The notes under the pieces were generated by a model. It did not search any database. It was not told the origin of the DNA and worked only from the letters and a program-made list of their open reading frames with translations. Below are positions 25,745 through 36,769 of a stretch of DNA of 64,000 bases, in pieces. The stretch's first letter is position 1. The number at the start of each line of letters is the position of its first letter. The DNA comes from Aquamicrobium zhengzhouense (GTDB taxonomy: Bacteria; Pseudomonadota; Alphaproteobacteria; Rhizobiales; Rhizobiaceae), in NCBI RefSeq assembly GCF_016124105.1, contig NZ_JADGMQ010000003.1:186001-250000 (forward strand), given 5' to 3'. The position numbers and the translations under genes are program-made.

Positions 25745-26848
25745 ATGAGAACGACTGTCGTAGGCGCAGGTATAGCCGGATTGGCAACCGCCTGGGCGCT
25801 GACCCGCCGAGGGCACCAGGTGACGCTCATCGAGCAGGGCACCATTCCCAACACTCTGTCCGCTTCGGGTGATCATCACCGAATTATTCGCCGTGCGTAT
25901 CCAGCCGATTCCGGCTACGGCGACGCTATCTCCGAGGCATACTCGGCCTGGAACGAGTTGTGGCGGGATCTTGATCGCAGTCACTACGACCCGCGCGGCT
26001 TCATGTGCATCTCACGCGAGCTGGGGGATGAAGCCGAAATTTACCTCGCCGGTATGGATGCGGGCGGTTGGCAGTATGACCTCCTCCAGCCCGACGCCGC
26101 ATGCGAGCGATGGCCCTTTCTCGATCGCGGTTCGTTCAGATACGCTTTTCAATCTGATGACGGTGGAGCGCTCCATTGCCGACGCATTGCAAGCGACCTG
26201 GCGGCCTGGCTGCGCGAACATGGCTGCGTCATCCTTGAGCAGCGCCGCGTAGATGCCGTCGATTGCGATGCGGGGCGATGCCACCTGGCCGACGGTGCCA
26301 CCATTGCAGCGGACCAAGTCGTTATCACGGCGGGGGCCTGGGTTGCCAAGCTCTTCCCGGACCTATCCCAGCGTCTGGCTGTTCATAGAACTGGTGTGGT
26401 TTATCTCGACCCTCCCACCGATCTGGTGGAGGCCTGGAGCAGGGCTCCCGTCATCCTCGATGTTGGCGGAGCGACCGATGGCTACATCATACCACCTTCA
26501 GGCCAAGGCGGCTTGAAGTTTGGTGCTGGTGCTCATCGCTACGAAAATGCTGATCCCGATCGAGCCCGGGAGCCGTATGAGGGTGAGGGATGGGATATCC
26601 TCAACCTATTTGCACCTCCTATTGCGCGGATATCTGAATACGAGATCACGCACACGGCCACCTGTGTCTACACTTTTACCTCCGACGAAAGGTTCTTCAT
26701 GGAGAGGCGGGGCAATTGCGTCATTGTGTCCGCCTGCTCTGGCCACGGCTACAAGTTTGGGGCTGCCGTCGGGCAACATGTCGCGGCCGCGCTGGAGAAT
26801 GGTGATTTTGCGCGTCTCGAGCGCTGGCTCCTCGGCGACCGCCCCTGA
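25745..26848 (+). CDS. FAD-dependent amine oxidase of the monomeric sarcosine oxidase type
   Basis: A 367-residue DAO-family flavoprotein. The dinucleotide-binding motif is VVGAGIAGLATAWAL (residues 5-19). HHRIIRRAYP (44-53) corresponds to the substrate/flavin loop of monomeric sarcosine oxidase. CVYTFTSDE (Cys307) matches the cysteine that binds FAD covalently in MSOX, and SACSGHGYKFG (Lys337) carries the oxygen-activating lysine. It should oxidise a secondary N-methyl amine, giving H2O2 and formaldehyde or an imine; sarcosine is one candidate. GGGAGGGGCG gives a strong ribosome-binding site. Third gene of the metY group. Confidence 0.9.
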   Translation: MRTTVVGAGIAGLATAWALTRRGHQVTLIEQGTIPNTLSASGDHHRIIRRAYPADSGYGDAISEAYSAWNELWRDLDRSHYDPRGFMCISRELGDEAEIYLAGMDAGGWQYDLLQPDAACERWPFLDRGSFRYAFQSDDGGALHCRRIASDLAAWLREHGCVILEQRRVDAVDCDAGRCHLADGATIAADQVVITAGAWVAKLFPDLSQRLAVHRTGVVYLDPPTDLVEAWSRAPVILDVGGATDGYIIPPSGQGGLKFGAGAHRYENADPDRAREPYEGEGWDILNLFAPPIARISEYEITHTATCVYTFTSDERFFMERRGNCVIVSACSGHGYKFGAAVGQHVAAALENGDFARLERWLLGDRP

Positions 26849-26900
26849 CGGTCAAAGACAGATCAGAGACATTCTGGCGTTGCAGGCGGCCTTCTAAACT

Positions 26901-26931
26901 CTTGCACTTGCATGAGTGGGCATCCTATGTA
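26901..26931 (+). promoter_or_regulatory. Candidate clpP promoter (CTTG-type)
   Basis: CTTGCAC (26901-26907), 16-bp spacer, CCTATGTA (26924-26931). Read as sigma-70 it is TTGCAC-17 bp-CTATGT; read as RpoH it resembles the CTTG...CYTATNT pattern of alphaproteobacterial heat-shock promoters. It ends 62 bp before the clpP start. Confidence 0.45.
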
Positions 26932-26993
26932 GCGACTGACATAAGTTGGATTCCGGCCTTCGCGCCCAGTACAATCTCCTGGAAGGACTATCG

Positions 26994-27632
26994 ATGCGGG
27001 ACCCCGTCGAACACTACATGAACCTCGTGCCGATGGTGGTCGAGCAGACCAATCGTGGCGAACGCGCATACGACATCTTCTCGCGCCTCCTGAAGGAGCG
27101 CATCATCTTCATTACGGGTCCGATCGAGGACGGCATGGCGTCGCTCGTTTGCGCGCAGTTGCTCTTCCTCGAGGCTGAAAACCCGAAGAAGGAAATCAAC
27201 ATGTACATCAATTCGCCGGGTGGCGTCGTCACCTCTGGCCTGGCGATGTACGACACGATGCAGTTCATCAAGCCGCCGGTGTCGACGCTCTGCGTTGGTC
27301 AGGCCATGTCGGCTGGTTCGCTCCTGCTGTGCGCTGGCGCGGAAGGCATGCGCTTCGCGACCCCTAACGCGTCGATCATGGTCCACCAGCCATCCGGTGG
27401 ATACCAGGGGCAGGCGACCGACATTCTTATTCACGCCCAGTGGACCGAAGCGCTCAAGCGCCGGCTCAATGAAATTTACGTGAAGCACACTGGTCAGGAT
27501 TACGAGACGATCCATAACGCTTTGGAGCGTGACCGCTTCATGACTGCCGAGCAGGCCAAGGAATTCGGCCTGGTCGATCAAATCATCGAATCGCGCGAGG
27601 CTGTTGAAGCCGCGAGCGCTTCTGCTGAGTAA
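26994..27632 (+). CDS. clpP: ATP-dependent Clp protease proteolytic subunit
   Basis: Serine peptidase subunit of ClpXP/ClpAP. 212 residues. The catalytic triad is Ser106 (GQAMSAGS), His131 (MVHQPSGG) and Asp180 (ERDRFMTA), with the spacing of E. coli ClpP. The N-terminus [20 protein letters not shown] is the family start; there is little or no propeptide. GGAAGGA lies 7 bp upstream of ATG 26994. It sits immediately upstream of clpX with a 290-bp gap that holds a candidate second promoter. Confidence 0.98.
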   Translation: MRDPVEHYMNLVPMVVEQTNRGERAYDIFSRLLKERIIFITGPIEDGMASLVCAQLLFLEAENPKKEINMYINSPGGVVTSGLAMYDTMQFIKPPVSTLCVGQAMSAGSLLLCAGAEGMRFATPNASIMVHQPSGGYQGQATDILIHAQWTEALKRRLNEIYVKHTGQDYETIHNALERDRFMTAEQAKEFGLVDQIIESREAVEAASASAE

Positions 27633-27763
27633 TACGTATGGACGATGGCGCGTAAGCCGAATTTCGGTCTTCCGCGCCATTTACGTCACAATTTGCTGTT
27701 CCCTCGGGACAGGTGGCGACCTACGTTAAGTCTCTGTTGAGTTTAAACGGCGTAGCTTTCCTG

Positions 27764-27793
27764 CTTGGAACGCTGGCGTTCGTTGCTATACAT
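27764..27793 (+). promoter_or_regulatory. Candidate clpX promoter (CTTG-type)
   Basis: CTTGGAA (27764-27770) and CTATACAT (27786-27793) with 15 bp between. It can be read as sigma-70 (TTGGAA-16-TATACA) or RpoH-like. It would give a leader of about 125 nt before clpX, with no convincing gene in it. Confidence 0.4.
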
Positions 27794-27922
27794 TCCTATG
27801 GGATGGCTATGGCAGCTACGGCGGGACATGGGCATTGGCAGGGGCATGTTCCCGCCATTATGTTAGACCTGAAAGGCCACGCTTGTTGCGGGCCCCGGTA
27901 AGGCCGAAAGGACTTGGACAAC

Positions 27923-29194
27923 ATGAGCAAGGTCAGCAACGGTGGCGGCGATTCCAAGAACACGCTGTACTGCTCGTTCTGCGGCAAGAGCCAGCACGAG
28001 GTTCGCAAGCTGATCGCTGGCCCGACAGTGTTCATCTGCGATGAATGCGTTGAGCTTTGCATGGACATCATCCGCGAGGAAAATAAAACCTCGATGGTGA
28101 AGTCGCGCGAGGGTGTGCCCACCCCGCAGGAAATTCTTGGCGTTCTGGACGACTATGTGATCGGACAGCCTTATGCCAAGCGTGTGCTGTCGGTGGCGGT
28201 TCATAACCACTACAAGCGCCTCGCGCACGCCTCGAAGAACCAGGACGTCGAGCTGGCGAAGTCGAATATCTTGCTGATTGGCCCGACGGGCTGTGGCAAG
28301 ACGTTGCTTGCGCAAACGCTGGCGCGCATCATCGACGTGCCATTCACCATGGCCGACGCGACGACATTGACCGAAGCCGGTTACGTTGGTGAAGACGTCG
28401 AGAACATCATCCTGAAGCTGCTTCAGTCTGCCGATTACAATGTCGAACGTGCGCAGCGCGGCATCGTCTACATCGACGAAATCGACAAGATTTCCCGCAA
28501 GTCGGACAATCCGTCGATAACACGCGATGTGTCGGGCGAGGGCGTCCAGCAGGCGCTGCTGAAGATCATGGAAGGCACCGTTGCTTCGGTTCCGCCGCAG
28601 GGCGGCCGCAAGCACCCGCAGCAGGAGTTCCTGCAGGTGGATACGGCCAACATCCTCTTCATTTGCGGTGGCGCATTTGCTGGCCTTGACCGCATCATTT
28701 CCGATCGTGGCCGCAAGACTTCGATCGGCTTCGGTGCGACCGTGGAATCGCCAGAAGATCGCCGTACGGGAGAGCTTTTCCGTCAGGTCGAGCCTGAGGA
28801 TCTTTTGAAGTTTGGTCTCATTCCGGAGTTTGTCGGTCGTCTGCCGGTTCTCGCGACGCTCGAGGATCTTGATGAGGCTGCACTGATCCAGATTCTGACG
28901 GAACCGAAGAACGCCCTGGTCAAGCAGTACCAGCGCCTGTTCGAGATGGAAAATGTTGAGCTGACGTTCCACGACAGCGCGCTCTCTGCCATCGCGAAGA
29001 AGGCGATTGAGCGGAAGACAGGTGCTCGTGGTCTGCGTTCGATCATGGAATCGATCTTGCTCGACACGATGTTCGAACTTCCGGCGCTGGAAGGCGTGCA
29101 GGAAGTGGTGATCTCGGATGAGGTCGTCTCCGGAAACGCCCGCCCTCTCTATATTTACGCTGAGAAGGAAAAGGGCAGCGCAGCAAGCGCCTGA
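27923..29194 (+). CDS. clpX: ClpX ATPase/unfoldase subunit
   Basis: AAA+ unfoldase that feeds ClpP. 423 residues. N-terminal C4 zinc domain [15 protein letters not shown]...[10 protein letters not shown] (about 14-44); Walker A GPTGCGKT (120-127); pore loop GYVGEDV; Walker B VYIDEIDK; sensor/arginine-finger region [14 protein letters not shown]-terminal [20 protein letters not shown] 27923 follows AAAGGA; an in-frame TTG three codons earlier is less likely. A terminator follows, so lon has its own transcript. Confidence 0.98.
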   Translation: MSKVSNGGGDSKNTLYCSFCGKSQHEVRKLIAGPTVFICDECVELCMDIIREENKTSMVKSREGVPTPQEILGVLDDYVIGQPYAKRVLSVAVHNHYKRLAHASKNQDVELAKSNILLIGPTGCGKTLLAQTLARIIDVPFTMADATTLTEAGYVGEDVENIILKLLQSADYNVERAQRGIVYIDEIDKISRKSDNPSITRDVSGEGVQQALLKIMEGTVASVPPQGGRKHPQQEFLQVDTANILFICGGAFAGLDRIISDRGRKTSIGFGATVESPEDRRTGELFRQVEPEDLLKFGLIPEFVGRLPVLATLEDLDEAALIQILTEPKNALVKQYQRLFEMENVELTFHDSALSAIAKKAIERKTGARGLRSIMESILLDTMFELPALEGVQEVVISDEVVSGNARPLYIYAEKEKGSAASA

Positions 29195-29216
29195 CGGTTT
29201 CCAGTTCCAAAGCTTG

Positions 29217-29245
29217 GCGGCGCCTCCGGGCGCCGCAATCGTTTT
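29217..29245 (+). terminator. Intrinsic terminator after clpX
   Basis: GCGGCGCC (29217-29224) and GGCGCCGC (29229-29236) pair around a TCCG tetraloop, followed by AATCGTTTTGG. It ends 23-51 bp past the clpX stop. Confidence 0.7.
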
Positions 29246-29411
29246 GGCGTAGGACTTGATCTTCGGACGGTGCAACGCCAACTAAGCGTTCGAGATGATC
29301 GTTGAGTTCTTCCGTGCTGCAGCCTCTCAGAGGTAGGCGGAACGATTTACGGTCGCTAATATCGAGAATCGCGGCTGGCCATTTGGCGGCCGCGACATGA
29401 AAGGTTGGATT

Positions 29412-31820
<2,409 letters not shown>

Positions 31821-31848
31821 CGTTGCGTGAGCACGTTTAATGACAAGG

Positions 31849-31876
31849 AAGCCGGGTTTTTGACCCGGCTTTTTTG
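31849..31876 (+). terminator. Intrinsic terminator after lon
   Basis: AAGCCGGGT (31849-31857) and ACCCGGCTT (31863-31871) form a perfect 9-bp stem with a 5-nt loop and a T run. Confidence 0.9.
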
Positions 31877-32011
31877 CTCGAAACCGCAGAAATCCGGTAA
31901 AAAGCGGCTCTGCGCACGCTTTCTCGCTTGGTGTCTTCAAGTTCATTTTCTAATGTTTGCATCCTGCCGGTTGAGTCAGTCACCGGTCTTTCACAGGGAA
32001 GGGAATTCTCC

Positions 32012-32284
32012 ATGAATAAGAATGAACTCGTATCCGCAGTCGCGGACGCCGCCAAGCTCTCCAAGGCTGACGCCCAGGCCGCTGTCGATGCGGTTTTTTC
32101 GGTCATCACCAACCAACTGAAAAGCGGTGGCGATGTTCGTCTGATCGGCTTCGGAAACTTCTCGGTTTCCAAGCGCGAAGCAACGACCGGCCGCAACCCG
32201 CAGACTGGTGCTGAAGTGAAGATCCCGGCCCGAAACGTGCCGAAGTTCTCGGCTGGCAAGGGTCTTAAGGACGCCGTCAACTAA
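32012..32284 (+). CDS. hup: DNA-binding protein HU
   Basis: Nucleoid protein of 90 residues that bends and compacts DNA. Begins [20 protein letters not shown]; the beta-arm signature is [20 protein letters not shown] with the Pro-containing arm tip [17 protein letters not shown], ending [22 protein letters not shown] precedes ATG 32012. It has its own terminator, and the classical position downstream of lon. The HU rather than IHF assignment is clear from the full-length match at the N-terminus. Confidence 0.97.
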   Translation: MNKNELVSAVADAAKLSKADAQAAVDAVFSVITNQLKSGGDVRLIGFGNFSVSKREATTGRNPQTGAEVKIPARNVPKFSAGKGLKDAVN

Positions 32285-32315
32285 GCGGTACCGGTGACAG
32301 GCGGGGGAAAGTTGA

Positions 32316-32346
32316 AAAGTCGGGCGCAAGTCCGGCTTTTTCTTTT
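32316..32346 (+). terminator. Intrinsic terminator after hup
   Basis: AAAGTCGGG (32316-32324) pairs with TCCGGCTTT (32331-32339), including two G-U pairs, 6-nt loop CGCAAG, and a T-rich tail. Confidence 0.8.
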
Positions 32347-32510
32347 GCCCTTGCTCCTATTCGCTTTGCGGCTGGGTGTCCTTAGCTGTGTGAAACCAGT
32401 CTAATGCCGGTCAAAGGATTCACAGTTCGGTAACCGTAGTTTAGCCTTGAGCATGATTCGGTGATCCGGCGTCGGCCGGATGGGGTGGCACCACAGCGGC
32501 GGACCTGACA

Positions 32511-33203
32511 ATGGCACAGACTGGCAGCGCGCAACGCGAACCTTCAATGGAAGAAATCCTGGCGTCTATTCGCAGGATCATCGAGGACAGTGACAGTGTG
32601 AGGCAACCTCTTGAAGAGGCTACGGCCGAGCTTCGTGTCATCAGCCAGCCGATGGCAGATGCGGACGTGCGCGCTGCTTCGGCGGACATCGAGGCGTTTC
32701 GCGAGGAGTTTGAAGAGCACGCCGACGACCCTGCATCGGCAGTTGAGACGATCCAGCCGACGACCCAAGCAATGGTTGATCAGCCAATCCCTGAAGCCGA
32801 GGAGGTGGCTTCGGTGGCAAACGTGTCAGCGTCACAAGAGGATGTGCAGCAGGTTACAGCGCCGGCTGACGGTTTCGTTCAGGTGGCCCGAGACGATTCG
32901 AAGGTAGCGGACGTCGAAGCCACCACAGTCGAGACCGCTCCGCAGACGGTGGCCGAAGGGGAGATGGACGAAAAAATTGAGGCGAGGCCAGCTTTGATAT
33001 CCGGCGCAACGGAGCGCCAAGTAGCTGCTGCTTTTGGAGAACTGTCGGAAGCGTTTGCGGCTAGTCGTCGCCGTTCGTTCGACGAAATGGCGGAAGAGAT
33101 GCTTCGGCCTATGCTTCAGGACTGGCTCGACAACAACCTTCCGACCTTGGTTGAAAAGCTGGTTCGGGAAGAAATCGAGCGTGTTGCTCGCGGTGGCCAA
33201 TAG
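32511..33203 (+). CDS. popZ: PopZ-like polar organizing protein (DUF2497)
   Basis: A 230-residue protein with the PopZ layout: a short conserved N-terminal helix (PSMEEILASIRRIIEDSDSV, residues 12-31), a long acidic, Pro/Val/Glu-rich disordered linker (~40-165), and a C-terminal helical assembly region (SRRRSFDEMAEEMLRPMLQD, then WLDNNLPTLVEKLVREEIER). In Caulobacter and Agrobacterium PopZ forms a polar matrix that anchors centromere (ParB) and polarity factors. It lies upstream of valS, as in other Rhizobiales, with a minus-strand secreted-protein gene inserted between. Start ATG 32511 has only a weak ribosome-binding site. Confidence 0.9.
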   Translation: MAQTGSAQREPSMEEILASIRRIIEDSDSVRQPLEEATAELRVISQPMADADVRAASADIEAFREEFEEHADDPASAVETIQPTTQAMVDQPIPEAEEVASVANVSASQEDVQQVTAPADGFVQVARDDSKVADVEATTVETAPQTVAEGEMDEKIEARPALISGATERQVAAAFGELSEAFAASRRRSFDEMAEEMLRPMLQDWLDNNLPTLVEKLVREEIERVARGGQ

Positions 33204-33228
33204 CCACCAGCGAGCATTTCGCGGACAA

Positions 33229-33630
33229 CTAGAATTTCTGGCAGTCGCCGTACATGATGTGAAGCGTATCGCTGCTTCCAGCGATGTAGCCGTAAGCGAG
33301 AGCGCGTACGAAACGCAGTGACGCTTTGTCGAACGTCATGAAGTAGAACTCTTCAACGCATTGAAGAAGGTTCGGCTTTCCGTGCCACGGGGCCTCGCAC
33401 TTATATACTTCTTCACGCCCATCCACACGCAGCGTCAGCCTGGAGCCGTTCTCAATTGCGGTAAACTTCTCGTCGTGGAATGACGTTCGTTCAAACCGGT
33501 TCTTGTCTTTATTCAGCATGAATCCGGTGTTGTCATACGATGCGCACGCGTAGGCTGCGCTTTCAGCAAAAGCGGAGGATGTGCTAAGCGCGACCATGAG
33601 GGCTGCAACGCAGCCGCCAAAACGTTTCAT
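33229..33630 (-). CDS. Secreted hypothetical protein, 133 aa
   Basis: Signal peptide MKRFGGCVAALMVALSTSSAFA (cleavage near residue 22), then a mature domain of ~110 residues with four cysteines (YACASYD, YKCEAPW, LLQCVEE, YGDCQKF), which could form two periplasmic disulfides. Motifs NRFERTSFHDEKFTAIENGS and YFMTFDKASLRFVRALAYGY suggest a small beta-rich fold. I do not recognise the family. It sits between popZ and valS on the opposite strand, convergent with popZ (25-bp gap). Confidence 0.75.
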   Translation of the reverse strand: MKRFGGCVAALMVALSTSSAFAESAAYACASYDNTGFMLNKDKNRFERTSFHDEKFTAIENGSRLTLRVDGREEVYKCEAPWHGKPNLLQCVEEFYFMTFDKASLRFVRALAYGYIAGSSDTLHIMYGDCQKF

Positions 33631-33790
33631 AGACGTAGTCTTTCAGTGATTACCGATGATCCGCGTTTGATAGGCGATGAAATCGCCCAGGCAAACGGCA
33701 GTGAGGCCGGTTCGGTGGATGATCAACAGGTGTTGTGGCAGGCGACGAAGGCCTCGTAAACACTACGAAAAACGCTACTTATGAGAGTAA

Positions 33791-33831
33791 GGGGGCATCA
33801 GGTTGACTCAGATGCTCCCATCCGGTTTACA
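33791..33831 (+). promoter_or_regulatory. Candidate valS promoter with a dyad around the -35 box
   Basis: TTGACT (33803-33808), 17-bp spacer, TTTACA (33826-33831), 32 bp before the valS start. The -35 box lies between two inverted arms, GGGGGCATC (33791-33799) and GATGCTCCC (33811-33819), which differ from perfect symmetry at one position and could bind a dimeric regulator. Confidence 0.45.
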
Positions 33832-33863
33832 CCGGGCTGAATCCGCAACAGCTGGAGCTTCCC

Positions 33864-36635
33864 ATGCTCGACAAGACATACGACGCGAAGACCGTCGAAC
33901 CCATCATCGCGAAAGCTTGGGAGGACGCAGACGCGTTCGCAGCCGGAGCTGGCGCAGAACCTGGCGCAGATCCGTTCGCAATTGTCATCCCGCCGCCGAA
34001 CGTCACGGGTTCACTGCATATGGGCCATGCGCTCAACAACACGCTTCAGGACATTATGGTCCGTTTCGAGCGTATGCGTGGCAAGAACGTCTTGTGGCAG
34101 CCAGGTATGGACCATGCCGGTATCGCGACGCAGATGGTCGTCGAGCGCAAGCTGGCAGCTGAAGGTATTCGCCGCCGCGACCTTACGCGCGAAGAGTTCA
34201 TCGACAAGATCTGGGAATGGAAAGCCGAATCCGGCGGCATGATCTTCAACCAGCTGAAGCGGCTTGGTGCGTCATGTGACTGGTCTCGCGAACGCTTCAC
34301 CATGGATGAGGGGTTGTCCGAGGCTGTTTTGGAAGTCTTTGTCACGCTTTACCAGCAAGGTCTGATCTACAAGGACAAGCGGCTGGTCAATTGGGACCCG
34401 AAGCTGCTGACTGCGATCTCCGATCTCGAGGTTGAGCAGATTGAGCTTGACGGAAGTCTCTGGCACTTCCGCTACCCGGTCGAAGGCAAAACCTACGATC
34501 CAGAGGACGCGTCGACATACATCACCGTTGCGACGACGCGACCGGAGACGATGCTGGGCGACACGGGCGTTGCCGTGCATCCGGAAGACGAGCGCTACAC
34601 GGCCCTCGTTGGCAAGAACGTGATCCTGCCGCTTGTCGGCCGCCGTATTTGCGTCGTGGCAGACGACTATTCGGATCCCGAGAAGGGCACCGGCGCGGTT
34701 AAGATCACGCCCGCACATGATTTCAATGACTTTGAAGTCGGCAAGCGCAACGATCTGCGCATGATCAACATCCTCAACACGGATGCGACGACCAACATTG
34801 TCGACAACGAGGATTTCATTGAAGGCATCGAGCCGACGCCGGAGCAAGCCGCAGTTTGGCAGCAACTCCATGGCCTCGATCGCTTCGAAGCGCGCAAGCT
34901 GATCGTTCAATTGATGGAAGAAGGCGGTTATCTCGCCAAGATCGAACCGCACCGCCATATGGTCCCACATGGCGACCGTGGCGGCGTGCCGATCGAGCCG
35001 TTCCTGACCGATCAGTGGTATGTCGATGCGGCGACGCTCGCCAAGCCGGCCATTGCCTCCGTTCGTGAAGGCCGCACAAACTTCGTCCCGAAAAACTGGG
35101 AAAAGACCTATTTCGATTGGATGGAGAACATCCAGCCGTGGTGCATTTCACGCCAGCTGTGGTGGGGCCATCAGATCCCGGCGTGGTACGGCCCGGACGG
35201 CAAGGTCTTCGTCGCAAAGAGCGAACAGGAGGCTCTGGACCAGGCGGTAGAGTACTATCTGGCGGTCGACACACCCTGGCGCGACTGGGTTAAGGACCAG
35301 CTCGAAAATTACGAGCCGGGCAAGATACTGACGCGCGACGAAGACGTCCTCGATACCTGGTTCTCGTCGGCGCTATGGCCATTCTCGACGCTCGGCTGGC
35401 CGCACCAGACCAAGGAGCTCGAGACCTATTACCAGACCGATGTTCTGGTCACCGGTTTTGACATCATCTTCTTCTGGGTCGCCCGAATGATGATGATGGG
35501 GCTTCACTTCATGAAGGAGGAGCCGTTCCACACCGTCTATGTTCACGCGCTGGTTCGCGACAAGACCGGTGCCAAGATGTCGAAGTCTAAGGGCAACGTC
35601 ATCGACCCGTTGGAGCTGATCGATGAGTATGGCGCTGACGCGCTTCGTTTCACGCTCGCCATCATGGCGGCGCAGGGCCGTGACGTGAAGCTCGATCCGG
35701 CACGCGTCGCAGGCTACCGCAACTTCGGCACCAAGCTGTGGAACGCGACCCGTTTTGCGGAGATGAATGAGGTCAAGCGCGACCCTTCGTTCAAGCCGGA
35801 AGATGCAAAGCTCACCCTCAACCGCTGGGTGTTAACCGAGCTCGGTCGCGCTACGGCCGCAATTACCGACGGCATCACGTCATATCGCTTCAACGATGCG
35901 GCCGCGTCGGCCTATCGCTTCGTCTGGAATCTCGTCTGCGACTGGTATGTCGAGTTGCTCAAGCCTGTCTTCATGGGCGACGATGAGGCTGCAAAGGCGG
36001 AAAGCCGCGCCTGCATGGCGTACGTGCTTGACGAGATCTACAAGCTTCTGCACCCGATGATGCCGTTCATGACGGAAGAGCTGTGGAAGCAGACGGCAGA
36101 TCGCAACACTCTGCTTTGTCAGGCCGCCTGGCCGACCCCGGACTTCGAAGATGCTGCGGCTGCGGCTGAAATCAACTGGCTGATCGAACTGGTGACGGGT
36201 ATCCGCTCGGTCCGTTCAGAAATGAACGTTCCACCGTCAGCAACAGCTCCGCTGGTGCTTGTCGGTGCAAATGAGCAGAGCCGTGAGCGTGCTGCACGGC
36301 ACCACGCAGCAATCCGGCGTCTTGCGCGTGTCTCGGAGATCGATTTCGCTGATGGGGGCCCGAAGGGCGCTGCTCAGATCGTGATCGGCGAGGCAACCGC
36401 GTGCCTGCCGCTCGGCGACTTGATCGATCTTAAGGCCGAGGAAGCGCGTCTTACGAAGGAGCTTTCGAAGAACGCTGACGAGATTGGCCGGATCGAAAAG
36501 AAGCTCGGTAATCCGAACTTTGTTTCCAAAGCTGCGCCGGAAGTGGTTGAGGCGGAGCGAGAAAAGCTCACAACTCTTCAAGAAGGTCGCGCCAAGCTTG
36601 AGACCGCAATAGCCCGGGTGCGCGACGCCTCCTGA
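33864..36635 (+). CDS. valS: Valyl-tRNA synthetase
   Basis: Class Ia synthetase, 923 residues. HIGH-type motif PPNVTGSLHMGHAL (about 42-55), KMSKS motif GAKMSKSKGN (Lys571-Ser575), a CP1 editing domain (TRPETMLGDTGVAVHPEDERY), the anticodon-binding domain, and a C-terminal coiled coil ending LQEGRAKLETAIARVRDAS that is typical of ValRS. GGAG 8 bp upstream supports ATG 33864. Charges tRNA-Val and edits mischarged Thr. Confidence 0.98.
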   Translation: MLDKTYDAKTVEPIIAKAWEDADAFAAGAGAEPGADPFAIVIPPPNVTGSLHMGHALNNTLQDIMVRFERMRGKNVLWQPGMDHAGIATQMVVERKLAAEGIRRRDLTREEFIDKIWEWKAESGGMIFNQLKRLGASCDWSRERFTMDEGLSEAVLEVFVTLYQQGLIYKDKRLVNWDPKLLTAISDLEVEQIELDGSLWHFRYPVEGKTYDPEDASTYITVATTRPETMLGDTGVAVHPEDERYTALVGKNVILPLVGRRICVVADDYSDPEKGTGAVKITPAHDFNDFEVGKRNDLRMINILNTDATTNIVDNEDFIEGIEPTPEQAAVWQQLHGLDRFEARKLIVQLMEEGGYLAKIEPHRHMVPHGDRGGVPIEPFLTDQWYVDAATLAKPAIASVREGRTNFVPKNWEKTYFDWMENIQPWCISRQLWWGHQIPAWYGPDGKVFVAKSEQEALDQAVEYYLAVDTPWRDWVKDQLENYEPGKILTRDEDVLDTWFSSALWPFSTLGWPHQTKELETYYQTDVLVTGFDIIFFWVARMMMMGLHFMKEEPFHTVYVHALVRDKTGAKMSKSKGNVIDPLELIDEYGADALRFTLAIMAAQGRDVKLDPARVAGYRNFGTKLWNATRFAEMNEVKRDPSFKPEDAKLTLNRWVLTELGRATAAITDGITSYRFNDAAASAYRFVWNLVCDWYVELLKPVFMGDDEAAKAESRACMAYVLDEIYKLLHPMMPFMTEELWKQTADRNTLLCQAAWPTPDFEDAAAAAEINWLIELVTGIRSVRSEMNVPPSATAPLVLVGANEQSRERAARHHAAIRRLARVSEIDFADGGPKGAAQIVIGEATACLPLGDLIDLKAEEARLTKELSKNADEIGRIEKKLGNPNFVSKAAPEVVEAEREKLTTLQEGRAKLETAIARVRDAS

Positions 36636-36660
36636 GACCCGGAACAACTGTGGGATTGAA

Positions 36661-36692
36661 GAAACGCTCCGTCGGTGATGGGGCGTTTTCTT
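36661..36692 (+). terminator. Intrinsic terminator after valS
   Basis: AAACGCTCC (36662-36670) pairs with GGGGCGTTT (36680-36688), one G-U pair, 9-nt loop, followed by TCTTATT. Confidence 0.75.
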
Positions 36693-36769
36693 ATTGGCAA
36701 CTTCCGCGCGATACCGCTTGTTAACCATAATTATGCTTCGTTTAGGCTTCCCGCTGCCGAGAGAAGACC

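Noticed and set aside
27713-27901. 62-codon frame with a hydrophobic start between clpP and clpX
   Set aside because: GTG start without a ribosome-binding site, overlaps the candidate clpX promoter, and ends in a composition unlike a protein; more likely leader.
27863-29281. 472-codon open frame antisense to clpX
   Set aside because: It lies entirely opposite a secure gene. In G+C-rich DNA with strong codon bias such shadow frames are common; it is rich in Arg/His/Leu, has no ribosome-binding site and no family resemblance.
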